A stretch of 64,000 bases of DNA from Streptomyces sp. HNM0575 (GCF_012726265.1 NZ_JAASAG010000007.1:186001-250000), one strand, 5' to 3'. Shown: positions 1-8,925, counted from the first letter of the stretch. The notes: generated from the sequence alone by a model not told the origin. Program-made: numbers and translations.

Positions 1-671
1 AGGTACGAGACGACCGACGGATCGTCGGGCAACTCCTGCCCGGCGGCCAGGGTCCGCTCCCGCGCGCTCGCGAGCCGCTTCTGATAGCCACGGAACGCAC
101 GCAGCACACCCGAGGCCAGCGCACCCGCCCCGTCGCCCTCCTCCTCCGGCAACTCCTCGACCTCGCCCATGAGATACGGGCCGCTCGTGTCCACCGAGTG
201 GAGCCGGAAGCGGGTGGTGCCGGTGGCCAGGACCTCATAGCCCGGGCCGTCACCGGCGGCCTCGTCCTCCTCCACCGACGCATCGTCGATGCCGGAGCCC
301 GTGCCGCCCGAGGCACCGGAGGCGCCGGATCCGCCGGGTGCCGCTCCGCCCGCCGAGCCCGTGCGTTCGCGGATCGTCGAGGCGTCGGCGACGCAGCCCA
401 CGGAGTAGAAGGACGTCATCGGGTCGGGCCCGAAACCGGCCATCGGCTCGCTGCCCTGCGGCGGCGCGCTCTCCGGCAGGCCCGTAGAGGTCTGGGCGAC
501 CTCACGGCCGTCGCGGATGGCGACGACGCCGAAGCGGCGGGGCGTGTCCTCGGGGATCTTCAGCAGGTCCCGCATCAGCGCGCGGTATCGCTGCTCGAAG
601 ATGTTCAACGGCAGCACGAGACCAGGGAACAGCACCGAGTTGAGCGGGAAGAGCGGAAGCGCGGTTGTCAC
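1..671 (-). CDS. Lon N-terminal substrate-binding-domain protein, partial (3' end beyond left edge)
   Basis: Reading leftwards from GTG at 671, the protein begins with the typical Lon N-terminal (PF02190) segment: LPLFPLNSVLFPG followed by LPLNIFEQRYRALM. Later parts match the same fold (FGVVAIRDGREV, GYEVLATGTTRFRL). About 223 residues are visible; the C-terminus is off the window. No AAA or protease domain can be judged from here, but stand-alone proteins of this type are common in actinobacteria and lack the protease. A Gly/Ser/Ala-rich loop of about 30 residues (around 300-370) interrupts the domain. The start has no good Shine-Dalgarno sequence, so a leaderless transcript is possible. 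It is on the same strand as the next gene, outside the his operon. Family assignment is confident; the role of these short proteins is not known to me. Confidence 0.8.
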   Translation of the reverse strand, partial: MTTALPLFPLNSVLFPGLVLPLNIFEQRYRALMRDLLKIPEDTPRRFGVVAIRDGREVAQTSTGLPESAPPQGSEPMAGFGPDPMTSFYSVGCVADASTIRERTGSAGGAAPGGSGASGASGGTGSGIDDASVEEDEAAGDGPGYEVLATGTTRFRLHSVDTSGPYLMGEVEELPEEEGDGAGALASGVLRAFRGYQKRLASARERTLAAGQELPDDPSVVSY

Positions 672-849
672 AACGAGTAAGCCTAAAGCCTTCGGGGCGT
701 ACTGGGTGCTCCGGATCGATCACGAGTGCAGCCGCATACGGACACGGGCCGGACACCGCGGAAACCTCGTGGCACTGCCGTGCGGCGTCCGCCGAACACC
801 CTTGCCGCGCCCGCTGTGTTCACCTCGCACTCCACCGGTGCCTGACCGT

Positions 850-2466
850 TCACTGCCGGCGAAGCAGCCGCGTCGCGCCCGTCGCCACGGTCGTGGCGAG
901 GATCCAGCCGAGGAGGATCAGCCCCGCCGCGACCCACTGCGGCGTGCCCTGGGGATCCCAAGCGTCGTCCTGCCCCAGCGTGATGACGGGCAGCAGCAGA
1001 TCGAGGGCGTAAAGCGCCGGGTTCCAGTGCGGGGACTCGCCGTGCTTGAGCGGGTCCGGCGGATGCGCTCCGAAGTACATGGCGCTCGCTGCCCACAGCA
1101 GTGCCATCCACAGCGCGGCCTGCGCCGGGCGGTAGCCGTAGGCGACCGTCCAGTCCTGTAAGAAGCCCCAGACCTTGCCCACCAGCGGCAGCGTCTCGCG
1201 GCGGCGCCGCTGCTTGGCGAGCAGCACCGCGCGTGCGTTGGTGTCCTCGCCGCTGTTGCGGTACATGAGCGCCAACTGCTCGTACGGAAGCGGCGAATAC
1301 TCCGGGGTCGCGGCGGCCAGCCAGCGCAGCCGCTCGCGCACGTTGAAGTGGCCCTCCTTCGGTATGGCCTGCTGGTAGGTGAAGCCCGCCATCCACAGCC
1401 GCTGGTCCCGCGGCCAGCTGCCGACCCGGTCCAGCAGCTTCTCGACGGAGGCGCCCGACAGCACGATCAGTCCCCGCTCGGGGGCGCGCGGCGTGAAGTT
1501 CAACTCCGGTGTCTGGATGCGGCGGAGGGAGAGTTCCTGGTCCCGCTTGAGTTCGAAGCGGGCGTTCTCGATGACGAGCGAGGAGCCGAACCGCCCGTCG
1601 TCCAGCACCACTCCGCCCGTGCACTCGAAGTGCTTCGTACGCCAGCGGCTGCCGCTCTCGGAGGCGAACGGCACGGGCGTGCCCGCCGCGGGGGTGGTGC
1701 TGCCATGGAGCTGCGAGGAGCGGCCACGGTTGGCGTCGGCGAAGCTCGCGACGTGCTCGACGGTCATCTGCGGGGCGTGCAGAGCATAGCGGCCCTTTGT
1801 GTTGCGCAGCACCGACCCGAACATGTGCAGCGAGCTGCCGACCGTGGCGCCCCGCAGGCTCACCTCCCCGTCGGTCATCAGCAGGCTCGCCTGGAGCTCC
1901 TGGGAGACGGTGATGCCGTCGGCGGCGATGGCGCGGATCCGGCGTCCGCTGCCGATGGTGGCCTCGTTGAGCATCAGGTCCGTGCCGATGGAGGCGTCGG
2001 TGAGCTTGATGCCCTCGGGTATCGAGCAGCGCGGCAGATGCAGATCGCCGTCGGTGTTCAGCCGGGGCGCCTCCAGGCGCGGTATGTAGCAGTCGACGAG
2101 GCGCGCGGTGTGCATCCGCGCCTCCGCCATCCGCACCTCCTTCTCGAAACGGCACTGCCGCAGCTCGAAGTACGGCTCGATGATGCCGCCCGACAGGTCC
2201 AGCACGTCGGTGATCCGGGCGCCGGATATGTGCAGCGACGCCACGCGCCCGAGCAGCGGCGGCGGTCCGTGCAGCAGCAACAGCGCGATGACACGGGCCC
2301 GTACGGTGCGGTCCGGGCCCCAGACCTGGTCGCCGTTGGGGTCGTCGAGCTCGGCTTCGCCGCTGCGCAGGTCGTACTCGCTGCCGTTGAGGAAGGCCTG
2401 CCACATGCCCCACTCGGCCCTCGTCAGCCAGGATGGCGGCTCTCTGGAGTCCACCGGCTCGCTCAC
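850..2466 (-). CDS. Membrane-anchored beta-helix (pentapeptide-like) protein
   Basis: 538 residues. GTG start at 2466, preceded by GGGGGA. The centre (about residues 60-330) is a long run of short strands with turns, such as LHISGARITDVLDLSGG and VSLRGATVGSSLHMFGS, typical of a right-handed beta-helix. The C-terminal 130 residues hold a helical region (YEQLALMYRNSGED) and two membrane segments (QAALWMALLWAASAMYF; WVAAGLILLGWILATTV). Streptomyces homologues are often called membrane-associated oxidoreductase, but I see no nucleotide- or metal-binding motif that supports a redox role. It is divergent from hisD across a 391-base gap. I regard it as a conserved membrane protein of unknown function. 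Confidence 0.75.
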   Translation of the reverse strand: MSEPVDSREPPSWLTRAEWGMWQAFLNGSEYDLRSGEAELDDPNGDQVWGPDRTVRARVIALLLLHGPPPLLGRVASLHISGARITDVLDLSGGIIEPYFELRQCRFEKEVRMAEARMHTARLVDCYIPRLEAPRLNTDGDLHLPRCSIPEGIKLTDASIGTDLMLNEATIGSGRRIRAIAADGITVSQELQASLLMTDGEVSLRGATVGSSLHMFGSVLRNTKGRYALHAPQMTVEHVASFADANRGRSSQLHGSTTPAAGTPVPFASESGSRWRTKHFECTGGVVLDDGRFGSSLVIENARFELKRDQELSLRRIQTPELNFTPRAPERGLIVLSGASVEKLLDRVGSWPRDQRLWMAGFTYQQAIPKEGHFNVRERLRWLAAATPEYSPLPYEQLALMYRNSGEDTNARAVLLAKQRRRRETLPLVGKVWGFLQDWTVAYGYRPAQAALWMALLWAASAMYFGAHPPDPLKHGESPHWNPALYALDLLLPVITLGQDDAWDPQGTPQWVAAGLILLGWILATTVATGATRLLRRQ

Positions 2467-2857
2467 TGCTCTGCTTCCCCCTCTGCTTCCGGTCCTTCGG
2501 TCCCGCCTGTGCCCGGTGCCGGCGGCGTTCCGTGCCGCCGCCGTCGGCTGCCGGCCCGCTGCCGTGCGCTGCCGTACGCCGCCGCCCGTCGCCGTGCCGC
2601 CGTTCCTGCTGTGCCTGTTCGCGTCGGCTGCCGCGCCGGTTGCCTGTGTTCGCCGCCGCCGGGCCGGTCCCGCCCGTCCTGGCGAACGTCCGCCGGGCCC
2701 GTGGCGGACAGGGCCCGTGCCGGCCCCTCCGGGCCCGTCCGCTTCTTTCCCACTGAGTGACTGTATGAACTCATGAGGCGACGATCGTCTCCCGGGGTGC
2801 GTATCACTCACTGATACGTGCGACCGGTGGCCGGACGCGGTCTGAGAGACTGGAGCC
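2467..2857. other. 391-base divergent intergenic region, beta-helix gene / hisD
   Basis: Most of it (about 2500-2760) is low-complexity GCCG/CCGT-rich sequence with no convincing gene on either strand. The hisD-proximal end is less GC-rich and contains the dyad described separately. Promoters for both flanking genes are expected here, but I cannot point to clear -35/-10 pairs. Confidence 0.5.
2800..2818. promoter_or_regulatory. Perfect 7-bp dyad upstream of hisD
   Basis: CGTATCA-ctcac-TGATACG is a perfect inverted repeat with a 5-base centre, ending 39 bases before the hisD start. Its size and position fit an operator of a dimeric helix-turn-helix regulator. No identity of the regulator can be read from the sequence. 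Confidence 0.4.
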
Positions 2858-4216
2858 GTGATCTCCCGAATCGACCTGCGCGGTTCCGCCGTCTCCTCAG
2901 ACGGCGGGATCGACCGTGATCTGCTGCCCCGCGCCGAGCTCGACGTCGAGGCCGCCCTGGAGACGGTGCGGCCGATCTGCGAGGACGTCCGGCATCGCGG
3001 CACGGCGGCGCTCATCGAGTACGCGCAGCGGTTCGACGGCGTGACGCTGGAGCAGATCCGCGTACCGCGCGAGGCACTTGACGAGGCGCTGGCCGCGCTG
3101 GACGCGGACGTACGGGCGGCGCTGGAGGAGTCCGTGCGCCGCGCCCGCATCGTCCACCGCGACCAGCGGCGCAGCGACTCGACGGTCACCGTCGTGCCCG
3201 GTGGCACGGTCACCGAGCGGTGGGTGCCCGTCGAGCGGGTCGGGCTGTACGTCCCGGGCGGCCGGGCCGTGTATCCGTCGTCGGTCGTGATGAACGTGGT
3301 GCCGGCGCAGGAGGCCGGTGTCGGCTCCCTCGCCGTGACCTCGCCGCCGCAGCCGGAGCACGGCGGACTGCCGCACCCGACGGTGCTCGCCGCGTGCGCG
3401 CTCCTCGGTGTGTACGAGGTGTATGCGGCGGGCGGCGCGCAGGCCGTCGCCATGTTCGCGTACGGCACCGGCGAGTGCCCGCCCGCGCAGCTGGTGACCG
3501 GCCCCGGGAACGTCTACGTCGCGGCGGCGAAGCGCCTGCTGAAGGGCCGCATCGGCATCGACTCCGAGGCCGGGCCCACCGAGATCGCCGTGCTCGCGGA
3601 CGAGACGGCCGACCCGGTGCACGTCGCCGCGGACCTCGTCAGCCAGGCCGAGCACGACACCGTCGCCGCGGCGGTGCTCGTCACGCCGTCCCCGGCGCTG
3701 GCCGAGGCGGTCGAGCGTGAGCTGAAGGAGCAGGTCGCCGTGGCCCGGCACCGGGAGCGGATCAGCGAGGCGCTGGCGGGACGCCAGTCGGGCATCGTGC
3801 TGGTCGACTCGCTGGAGGACGGCCTCGCCGTCGTCGACGCCTACGCGGCGGAGCACCTGGAGATCCAGACCGCGGACGCCGCCGCGTGGGCGGCCCGCGT
3901 GCGCAACGCGGGCGCGGTCTTCGTAGGCCCGTACGCGCCCGTCTCGCTCGGCGACTACTGCGCCGGCTCCAACCACGTGCTGCCGACGGGCGGTTGCGCC
4001 TGCCACTCCTCCGGGCTGTCCGTGCAGTCCTTCCTCCGCGGCATCCACGTCGTCGACTACTCGCGCGAGGCGCTGGCCGAGGTCGCCCACCACGTCGTCA
4101 CGCTCGCCGGGGCCGAGGACCTGCCCGCGCACGGTACGGCGGTCAAGGCGAGGTTCGGCGGCTCCGAGTCCGGCTCCGGGTCCGGGTCCGGTGGAGAGGT
4201 GCCGCAGAGCAAGTGA
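2858..4216 (+). CDS. hisD: Histidinol dehydrogenase
   Basis: Catalyses the last two NAD-dependent steps of histidine biosynthesis (histidinol to histidine) in the cytoplasm. 452 residues; GTG start with TGGAG 2 bases upstream. Family landmarks: GLYVPGGRAVYPSSVVMN, the nucleotide-binding PGNVYVAAAKRLL, the GPTEIAVLAD segment, the catalytic Glu-His pair in AAEHLEIQ, and the metal-site region NHVLPTGG. The C-terminus has a species-specific Gly/Ser repeat tail (SGSGSGG). It is the first gene of the his operon and overlaps hisC by GTGA. Confidence 0.98.
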   Translation: MISRIDLRGSAVSSDGGIDRDLLPRAELDVEAALETVRPICEDVRHRGTAALIEYAQRFDGVTLEQIRVPREALDEALAALDADVRAALEESVRRARIVHRDQRRSDSTVTVVPGGTVTERWVPVERVGLYVPGGRAVYPSSVVMNVVPAQEAGVGSLAVTSPPQPEHGGLPHPTVLAACALLGVYEVYAAGGAQAVAMFAYGTGECPPAQLVTGPGNVYVAAAKRLLKGRIGIDSEAGPTEIAVLADETADPVHVAADLVSQAEHDTVAAAVLVTPSPALAEAVERELKEQVAVARHRERISEALAGRQSGIVLVDSLEDGLAVVDAYAAEHLEIQTADAAAWAARVRNAGAVFVGPYAPVSLGDYCAGSNHVLPTGGCACHSSGLSVQSFLRGIHVVDYSREALAEVAHHVVTLAGAEDLPAHGTAVKARFGGSESGSGSGSGGEVPQSK

Positions 4217-5319
4217 CCGGCATCGAAGACCTCCCCGTCCGGGACGAGTTGCGAGGAAAGACCCCGTACGGCGCCCCGCAGCTCGACGTCCCCGTGCGCC
4301 TGAACACGAACGAGAACCCCTACCCGCTGCCCGAGGAGCTGGTGCGGCGCATCGCCGAGCGCGTCACCGACGCCGCCCGCACCCTTAACCGCTATCCGGA
4401 CCGCGACGCCGTGGAGCTGCGCTCCGCCCTGGCCGCGTACCTCTCCCGTACGACGGGCTACGAGGTCTCCGGGGCCCAGGTCTGGGCGGCCAACGGCTCC
4501 AACGAGGTCATCCAGCAGCTGCTCCAGACCTTCGGCGGTCCCGGCCGCACGGCCGTCGGCTTCGAGCCGTCGTACTCGATGCACTCCCTCATCTCCCGCG
4601 GCACGGGCACCGGTTGGCTGTCCGGGCCGCGCCGCGAGGACTTCACGATCGACACCGAGGCCGCGGTGCGTGCCATAGCCGAGCACCGGCCCGAGATCGT
4701 CTTCGTCTGCTCGCCGAACAACCCCACGGGCACCGCCGTCGAACGCGACACGGTCCTGGCGCTGTACGAGGCGGCACAGGCCGCGGGCCCGTCGATGGTG
4801 ATCGTCGACGAGGCGTACGGCGAGTTCTCGCACCGCCCCTCGCTGCTGCCGCTGATCGAGGGCCGCCCGAACCTCGTGGTCAGCCGTACGATGTCGAAGG
4901 CGTTCGGGGCGGCCGGGCTGCGCCTCGGCTATCTCGCCGCCGACCCCGCGGTCGTCGACGCGGTGCAGCTGGTGCGGCTGCCGTACCACCTCTCGGCGGT
5001 CACGCAGGCCACCGCGCTGGCCGCGCTGGAGCACACCGACACGCTGCTCGGCTATGTCGAGCGGCTAAAGGAAGAGCGTGACCGGCTGGTGCGGGAGCTG
5101 AGCGCCCTCGGGCTCGAAGTCACCGAATCCGACGCGAACTTCGTCCAGTTCGGGCGGTTCGACGACGCTCAGGCCACCTGGCGGGCCCTGCTGGAGCACG
5201 GCGTCCTCGTGCGGGACAACGGAGTGCCGGGACGGCTGCGGGTGAGCGCGGGCACGCCCGAAGAGAACGACGCGTTCCTCGACGCGGTACGTGCAGTGAC
5301 AAAGGAGACCCCTCGATGA
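4213..5319 (+). CDS. hisC: Histidinol-phosphate aminotransferase
   Basis: PLP-dependent transamination of imidazole acetol-phosphate to histidinol-phosphate, with glutamate as donor. 368 residues, class I/II aminotransferase fold. The start is fixed by the GTGA overlap with the hisD stop. Visible motifs: LNTNENPYPLP near the N-terminus, SPNNPTGTAV, VDEAYGEFS (Asp that contacts the PLP nitrogen) and the PLP-lysine motif SRTMSKAFGAAGLRLGY, followed by the phosphate-binding Arg in RLRVSAGTPEEN. Translationally coupled to hisD before it and hisB after it. Confidence 0.98.
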   Translation: MTGIEDLPVRDELRGKTPYGAPQLDVPVRLNTNENPYPLPEELVRRIAERVTDAARTLNRYPDRDAVELRSALAAYLSRTTGYEVSGAQVWAANGSNEVIQQLLQTFGGPGRTAVGFEPSYSMHSLISRGTGTGWLSGPRREDFTIDTEAAVRAIAEHRPEIVFVCSPNNPTGTAVERDTVLALYEAAQAAGPSMVIVDEAYGEFSHRPSLLPLIEGRPNLVVSRTMSKAFGAAGLRLGYLAADPAVVDAVQLVRLPYHLSAVTQATALAALEHTDTLLGYVERLKEERDRLVRELSALGLEVTESDANFVQFGRFDDAQATWRALLEHGVLVRDNGVPGRLRVSAGTPEENDAFLDAVRAVTKETPR

Positions 5320-5912
5320 CTCTGGCTCGTGTGGGCCGCGCGGAGCGCACCACCAAGGAGACCTCGGTCCTCGTCGAGATCAATCTCGACGGGACCGGCA
5401 AGGCCGACGTCTCCACCGGCGTCGGCTTCTACGACCACATGCTCGACCAGCTCGGCCGGCACGGCCTCTTCGACCTGTCGGTCAAGACGGAGGGCGATCT
5501 GCACATCGACAGCCACCACACCATCGAGGACACCTCGCTGGCGCTGGGTGCCGCGTTCAAGCAGGCCCTCGGCGACAAGAGCGGCATCGTGCGCTTCGCC
5601 AACGCGTCCGTGCCGCTCGATGAGTCGCTGGCCCAGGTGACCGTCGACCTGTCGGGCCGTCCGTACCTCGTGCACAGCGAGCCCGAGGGCATGGCGCCGA
5701 TGATCGGCGAGTACGACACGACGATGACGCGGCACATCCTGGAGTCCTTCGTGGCGCAGGCGCAGGTCGCGCTGCACGTCCACGTGCCGTACGGGCGCAA
5801 CGCGCACCACATCGTGGAGTGCCAGTTCAAGGCCCTCGCCCGCGCGCTGCGTCAGGCCAGCGAGATCGACCCGCGGCAGAGCGGAATCCCCTCGACGAAG
5901 GGCGCGCTGTGA
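5316..5912 (+). CDS. hisB: Imidazoleglycerol-phosphate dehydratase
   Basis: Manganese-dependent dehydration of imidazole glycerol phosphate to imidazole acetol-phosphate. 198 residues, the monofunctional form without a HisN phosphatase domain. The paired His-rich metal motifs of the family are both present: DSHHTIEDTSLALG and NAHHIVECQFKALARAL. The ATG overlaps the hisC stop (ATGA), and the gene ends in a GTGA overlap with the small membrane gene. Confidence 0.98.
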   Translation: MTLARVGRAERTTKETSVLVEINLDGTGKADVSTGVGFYDHMLDQLGRHGLFDLSVKTEGDLHIDSHHTIEDTSLALGAAFKQALGDKSGIVRFANASVPLDESLAQVTVDLSGRPYLVHSEPEGMAPMIGEYDTTMTRHILESFVAQAQVALHVHVPYGRNAHHIVECQFKALARALRQASEIDPRQSGIPSTKGAL

Positions 5913-6073
5913 CGGGCCTGTCGGCGCTGCTGATCTTCGTCGGGCTCTTCCTGCTCGGCGGGGCGTTCTCCTTCTGGAAGCAGAAGCTGCCGAAGAGCGT
6001 CGTCGCCGTGCTCGGCGCGGCCGCGGCGCTGGCGCTGCTCGCCGGGGTGCTGCGGCTGGAGGTGTGGACGTGA
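5909..6073 (+). CDS. Small conserved membrane protein inside the his operon
   Basis: 54 residues, starting at a GTGA overlap with hisB. Two hydrophobic segments (LSALLIFVGLFLLGGAF and VVAVLGAAAALALLAGVL) flank a short basic stretch (WKQKLPKS), giving a two-pass hairpin membrane protein. It carries no catalytic motif. Its end contains the hisH ribosome-binding site, so translation of the two genes is linked. I recall a similar small gene between hisB and hisH in other Streptomyces; a link to histidine synthesis is inferred only from position. Confidence 0.75.
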   Translation: MTGLSALLIFVGLFLLGGAFSFWKQKLPKSVVAVLGAAAALALLAGVLRLEVWT

Positions 6074-6732
6074 GCGCGCCGGGCGCGGAGCGGAAGAAGA
6101 CCGTGGTCTTCGACTACGGCTTCGGCAACGTGCGTTCGGCCGAGCGCGCCCTCGTACGGGCGGGCGCGGACGTGGAGATCACCCGCGACTACGAGACCGC
6201 CATGACCGCCGACGGGCTGATGGTGCCGGGCGTCGGCGCCTTCGCCGCGTGCATGGAGGGCCTGCTGGCCGCGCGCGGCGACTGGGTCGTCGAGCGGCGG
6301 CTCGCGGGCGGCCGCCCGGTGCTGGGCGTCTGCGTGGGCATGCAGATCCTCTTCTCACGCGGCATCGAGCACGGTGTCGAGGCCGAGGGCCTGGACGAAT
6401 GGCCGGGCACGGTGGGGCCGTTGAAGGCGGACGCCGACCACGCCGTACCGCACATGGGGTGGAACACGGTGACGCCCGCGGAGGATTCGCGCCTCTTCGA
6501 AGGGCTGTCCGCGGACGACCGCTACTACTTCGTCCACTCCTACGCCGTCCACGACTGGGAACTGACGGTCACGAACCCGGCGATGGCTCCGCCGAAGGTC
6601 AGCTGGGCGGAGCACGGCGCGCCCTTCGTGGCCGCCGTCGAGAACGGGCCGCTGTGGGCGACCCAGTTCCACCCCGAGAAGTCCGGCGACGCCGGTGCCC
6701 GGCTGCTGTCCAACTGGGTCGCGTCGCTGTGA
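6070..6732 (+). CDS. hisH: Imidazole glycerol phosphate synthase, glutaminase subunit
   Basis: Hydrolyses glutamine and channels ammonia to HisF. 220 residues, class I glutamine amidotransferase. Catalytic Cys in LGVCVGMQILF and the His/Glu pair in FHPEKSG are present, as is VVFDYGFGNVRSAERAL at the N-terminus. Two GTG codons are possible (6064 and 6070). The second is preferred because GGAGGT at 6058-6063 sits 6 bases upstream of it and because it makes a GTGA overlap with the preceding stop, the pattern used throughout this operon. Confidence 0.97.
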   Translation: MSAPGAERKKTVVFDYGFGNVRSAERALVRAGADVEITRDYETAMTADGLMVPGVGAFAACMEGLLAARGDWVVERRLAGGRPVLGVCVGMQILFSRGIEHGVEAEGLDEWPGTVGPLKADADHAVPHMGWNTVTPAEDSRLFEGLSADDRYYFVHSYAVHDWELTVTNPAMAPPKVSWAEHGAPFVAAVENGPLWATQFHPEKSGDAGARLLSNWVASL

Positions 6733-6823
6733 ACCCGCGTACGTACGCAACCGAGACCGGAGCCCGACGCCCGAACACCGCCTGAACGCCCGTCACACCG
6801 CACGACACAAGCCGGGAGAGTCC

Positions 6824-7594
6824 GTGTCCACGCCTTCAACCACCCCGTCCGGCGCCGCCGGCCCGTCCGCGCACACGCTGGAGCTGCTTCCCGCCGTGGA
6901 CGTGCGCGACGGACAGGCCGTACGCCTCGTGCACGGCGAGTCCGGATCGGAGACCGCATACGGAGACCCCCTGGAGGCGGCTCTCAACTGGCAGCGCTCC
7001 GGCGCCCGTTGGCTGCACCTGGTGGACCTCGACGCCGCCTTCGGCACGGGCGACAACCGCGACCGCATCGCCCGGGTCGCCGGCGCGATGGACATCGACG
7101 TCGAGCTGTCGGGCGGCATCCGCGACGACGAGAGCCTCGCCGCCGCCCTCGCCACGGGCTGCCGCCGCGTCAATCTGGGCACCGCTGCGCTGGAGACCCC
7201 CGAGTGGGTCGCCAAGGTCATCGCCGAGCACGGCGACCGGATCGCGGTGGGCCTGGACGTACGGGGCACGACGCTGCGCGGACGCGGCTGGACGCGGGAC
7301 GGCGGCGACCTCTACGAGACGCTCGCCCGGCTCGACTCCGAGGGCTGCGCACGCTACGTCGTGACCGACATCAACAAGGACGGCACCCTCAAGGGCCCCA
7401 ACCTCGAACTGCTGCGCAACGTCTGCTCCGTCACGGACCGCCCCGTCGTAGCGTCCGGCGGGGTCTCCTCCCTCGACGATCTGCGGGCGATCGCCACCCT
7501 CGTACCCGAAGGCGTCGAGGGCGCGATCGTGGGGAAGGCCCTCTACGCCGAGGCGTTCACACTTGAAGAGGCTCTGGAGGCCGTGTCGTCATGA
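6824..7594 (+). CDS. priA: Bifunctional HisA/TrpF isomerase PriA
   Basis: (beta-alpha)8-barrel isomerase of 256 residues. In actinobacteria PriA performs both the ProFAR isomerisation (HisA) and the phosphoribosylanthranilate isomerisation (TrpF). Family motifs: ELLPAVDVRDGQAVRLVHG with the first catalytic Asp, DLDAAFGTG, and the second catalytic Asp in VTDINKDGTLKGPN. GTG start at 6824 with GGGAGAG 3 bases upstream. The dual role fits the trp genes at 29277-32816, which have trpC, trpM, trpB and trpA but no trpF. The stop overlaps the next start (ATGA). Confidence 0.96.
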   Translation: MSTPSTTPSGAAGPSAHTLELLPAVDVRDGQAVRLVHGESGSETAYGDPLEAALNWQRSGARWLHLVDLDAAFGTGDNRDRIARVAGAMDIDVELSGGIRDDESLAAALATGCRRVNLGTAALETPEWVAKVIAEHGDRIAVGLDVRGTTLRGRGWTRDGGDLYETLARLDSEGCARYVVTDINKDGTLKGPNLELLRNVCSVTDRPVVASGGVSSLDDLRAIATLVPEGVEGAIVGKALYAEAFTLEEALEAVSS

Positions 7595-8043
7595 CCCCGT
7601 CCGAACGGCGTGACCCCGAAGTGGAGCGAGAGCGCGAAGTGGAGCGGGACCGCGAAGTGGAGCGGGACCGCTCCGGAAGCGGCTGGGAAGAGGCGATCGG
7701 CTTCGCGCGGGCCGTCGCGGCGGGCGACCGGGTGCTGGTGTCGGGGACGATGCCGCTCGCGGACGGCAAGCTGCTGGGTGAGGGCTCCCCGTACGAGCAG
7801 ACCAGGGCGGCCTTCCGCAAGGCGCTGGAGGCGCTCGAACCCTTCGGCCTCGGCGCGGAGTCCGTGATCCGTACGCGGATGTACCTCACGCACGCGCGGG
7901 ACGTCGACGACGTCGGGCGCGCGCACCGCGAGATCTTCGGCGACGTCGCTCCGGCGTCCACCGTCGTGGTCGTCTCCGGCTTCGTCGACTCCAGGGTCCT
8001 GGTGGAGGTCGAGCTGGAGGCCTTCCGCGGGAGCCGCTCGTAA
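7591..8043 (+). CDS. RidA/YjgF-family protein
   Basis: 150 residues; ATGA overlap with priA. The fold-defining segment GDRVLVSGTMPL and the C-terminal IRTRMYLTHARDVDDVGRAH match the RidA family, whose characterised members deaminate reactive enamine/imine intermediates. It lacks the longer C-terminus of some members but keeps the Arg of IRTRMYLT that binds the substrate carboxylate in RidA. The N-terminus carries an in-frame repeat (EVERDR repeated) from a tandem 18-base duplication, placed before the domain and so probably harmless. Its place in the his operon is conserved in Streptomyces as I recall. A housekeeping damage-control role is inferred. Confidence 0.88.
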   Translation: MTPSERRDPEVEREREVERDREVERDRSGSGWEEAIGFARAVAAGDRVLVSGTMPLADGKLLGEGSPYEQTRAAFRKALEALEPFGLGAESVIRTRMYLTHARDVDDVGRAHREIFGDVAPASTVVVVSGFVDSRVLVEVELEAFRGSRS

Positions 8044-8091
8044 CACCGCGCCGGCCGTAACACCGCGCCGCCCGTAACACCGCGCCGGCCG
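8041..8091 (+). repeat. Three tandem 17-bp repeats after ridA
   Basis: TAACACCGCGCCGGCCG occurs three times head to tail at 8041-8057, 8058-8074 and 8075-8091, the middle copy with one change. The first copy supplies the stop codon of the RidA gene. The repeats lie between ridA and hisF and end 47 bases before the hisF ribosome-binding site. Confidence 0.85.
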
Positions 8092-8154
8092 AGGGAGCCG
8101 CCGGTTCCGCTCCCCTCCCGCCGTCGCACCGCCTCAGCAAGGAGTCAGCACAGC

Positions 8155-8925
8155 ATGTCCGTGGCCGTACGAGTCATTCCCTGCCTGGACGTGGACGCCG
8201 GACGCGTCGTCAAGGGCGTCAACTTCAAGAACCTGCGGGACGCGGGCGACCCGGTCGAGATGGCGAAGATCTACGACGAGGAGGGCGCCGACGAGCTGAC
8301 CTTCCTCGACATCACCGCCTCCTCCTCCGACCGGGAGACGACGTACGACGTGGTGCGGCGCACCGCTGAGCAGGTCTTCATCCCGCTGACGGTCGGCGGC
8401 GGCGTACGCAGCGGCGACGACGTCGACAGGCTGCTGCGCGCGGGCGCGGACAAGGTCGGCGTGAACACCGCGGCCATCGCACGGCCCGAGCTGATCCGGG
8501 AGATCGCCGAACGGTTCGGCAGCCAGGTGCTGGTGCTGTCGGTGGACGCGAGGCGCTGCGGCGAAGAGACCGCCACCGCCTCCGGGTTCGAGGTCACCAC
8601 GCACGGCGGACGGCGCGGCACGGGCATCGACGCCGTCGAATGGGCGCAGCGGGCAGCGGAGTTGGGCGCCGGGGAGATCCTGCTGAACTCGATGGACGCG
8701 GACGGGACGAAGGACGGCTACGACACGGAGATGATCGAAGCCGTGGGCAGGCACGTGTCCGTACCCGTGATCGCGTCCGGCGGGGCGGGCCGCCTTGAGC
8801 ACTTCCCGGCGGCGGTCGTCGCGGGCGCCGACGCGGTGCTGGCCGCGTCCGTCTTCCACTTCGGCGATCTGCGCATCGGCCAGGTCAAGGACGCGCTGCG
8901 TGAGGCGGGTGCGCCCGTGCGTTGA
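8155..8925 (+). CDS. hisF: Imidazole glycerol phosphate synthase, cyclase subunit
   Basis: Barrel subunit that uses HisH-derived ammonia to make imidazole glycerol phosphate and AICAR. 256 residues. Catalytic Asp residues are visible in VIPCLDVDAGRVVKGVNF and in LLNSMDADGTKDGYD; the phosphate-binding loops TVGGGVRSG and VIASGGAG are intact. ATG start with AAGGAG at 8139-8144, so it has its own ribosome-binding site, unlike most of the overlapping genes before it. It is the last clear his gene of this cluster; hisI is separated at 25368. Confidence 0.98.
   Translation: MSVAVRVIPCLDVDAGRVVKGVNFKNLRDAGDPVEMAKIYDEEGADELTFLDITASSSDRETTYDVVRRTAEQVFIPLTVGGGVRSGDDVDRLLRAGADKVGVNTAAIARPELIREIAERFGSQVLVLSVDARRCGEETATASGFEVTTHGGRRGTGIDAVEWAQRAAELGAGEILLNSMDADGTKDGYDTEMIEAVGRHVSVPVIASGGAGRLEHFPAAVVAGADAVLAASVFHFGDLRIGQVKDALREAGAPVR

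Noticed and set aside
850..3468. Longer version of the beta-helix protein starting inside the hisD region
   Set aside because: The extension is antisense to hisD and Arg/Ser-rich; GTG 2466 has a good ribosome-binding site.
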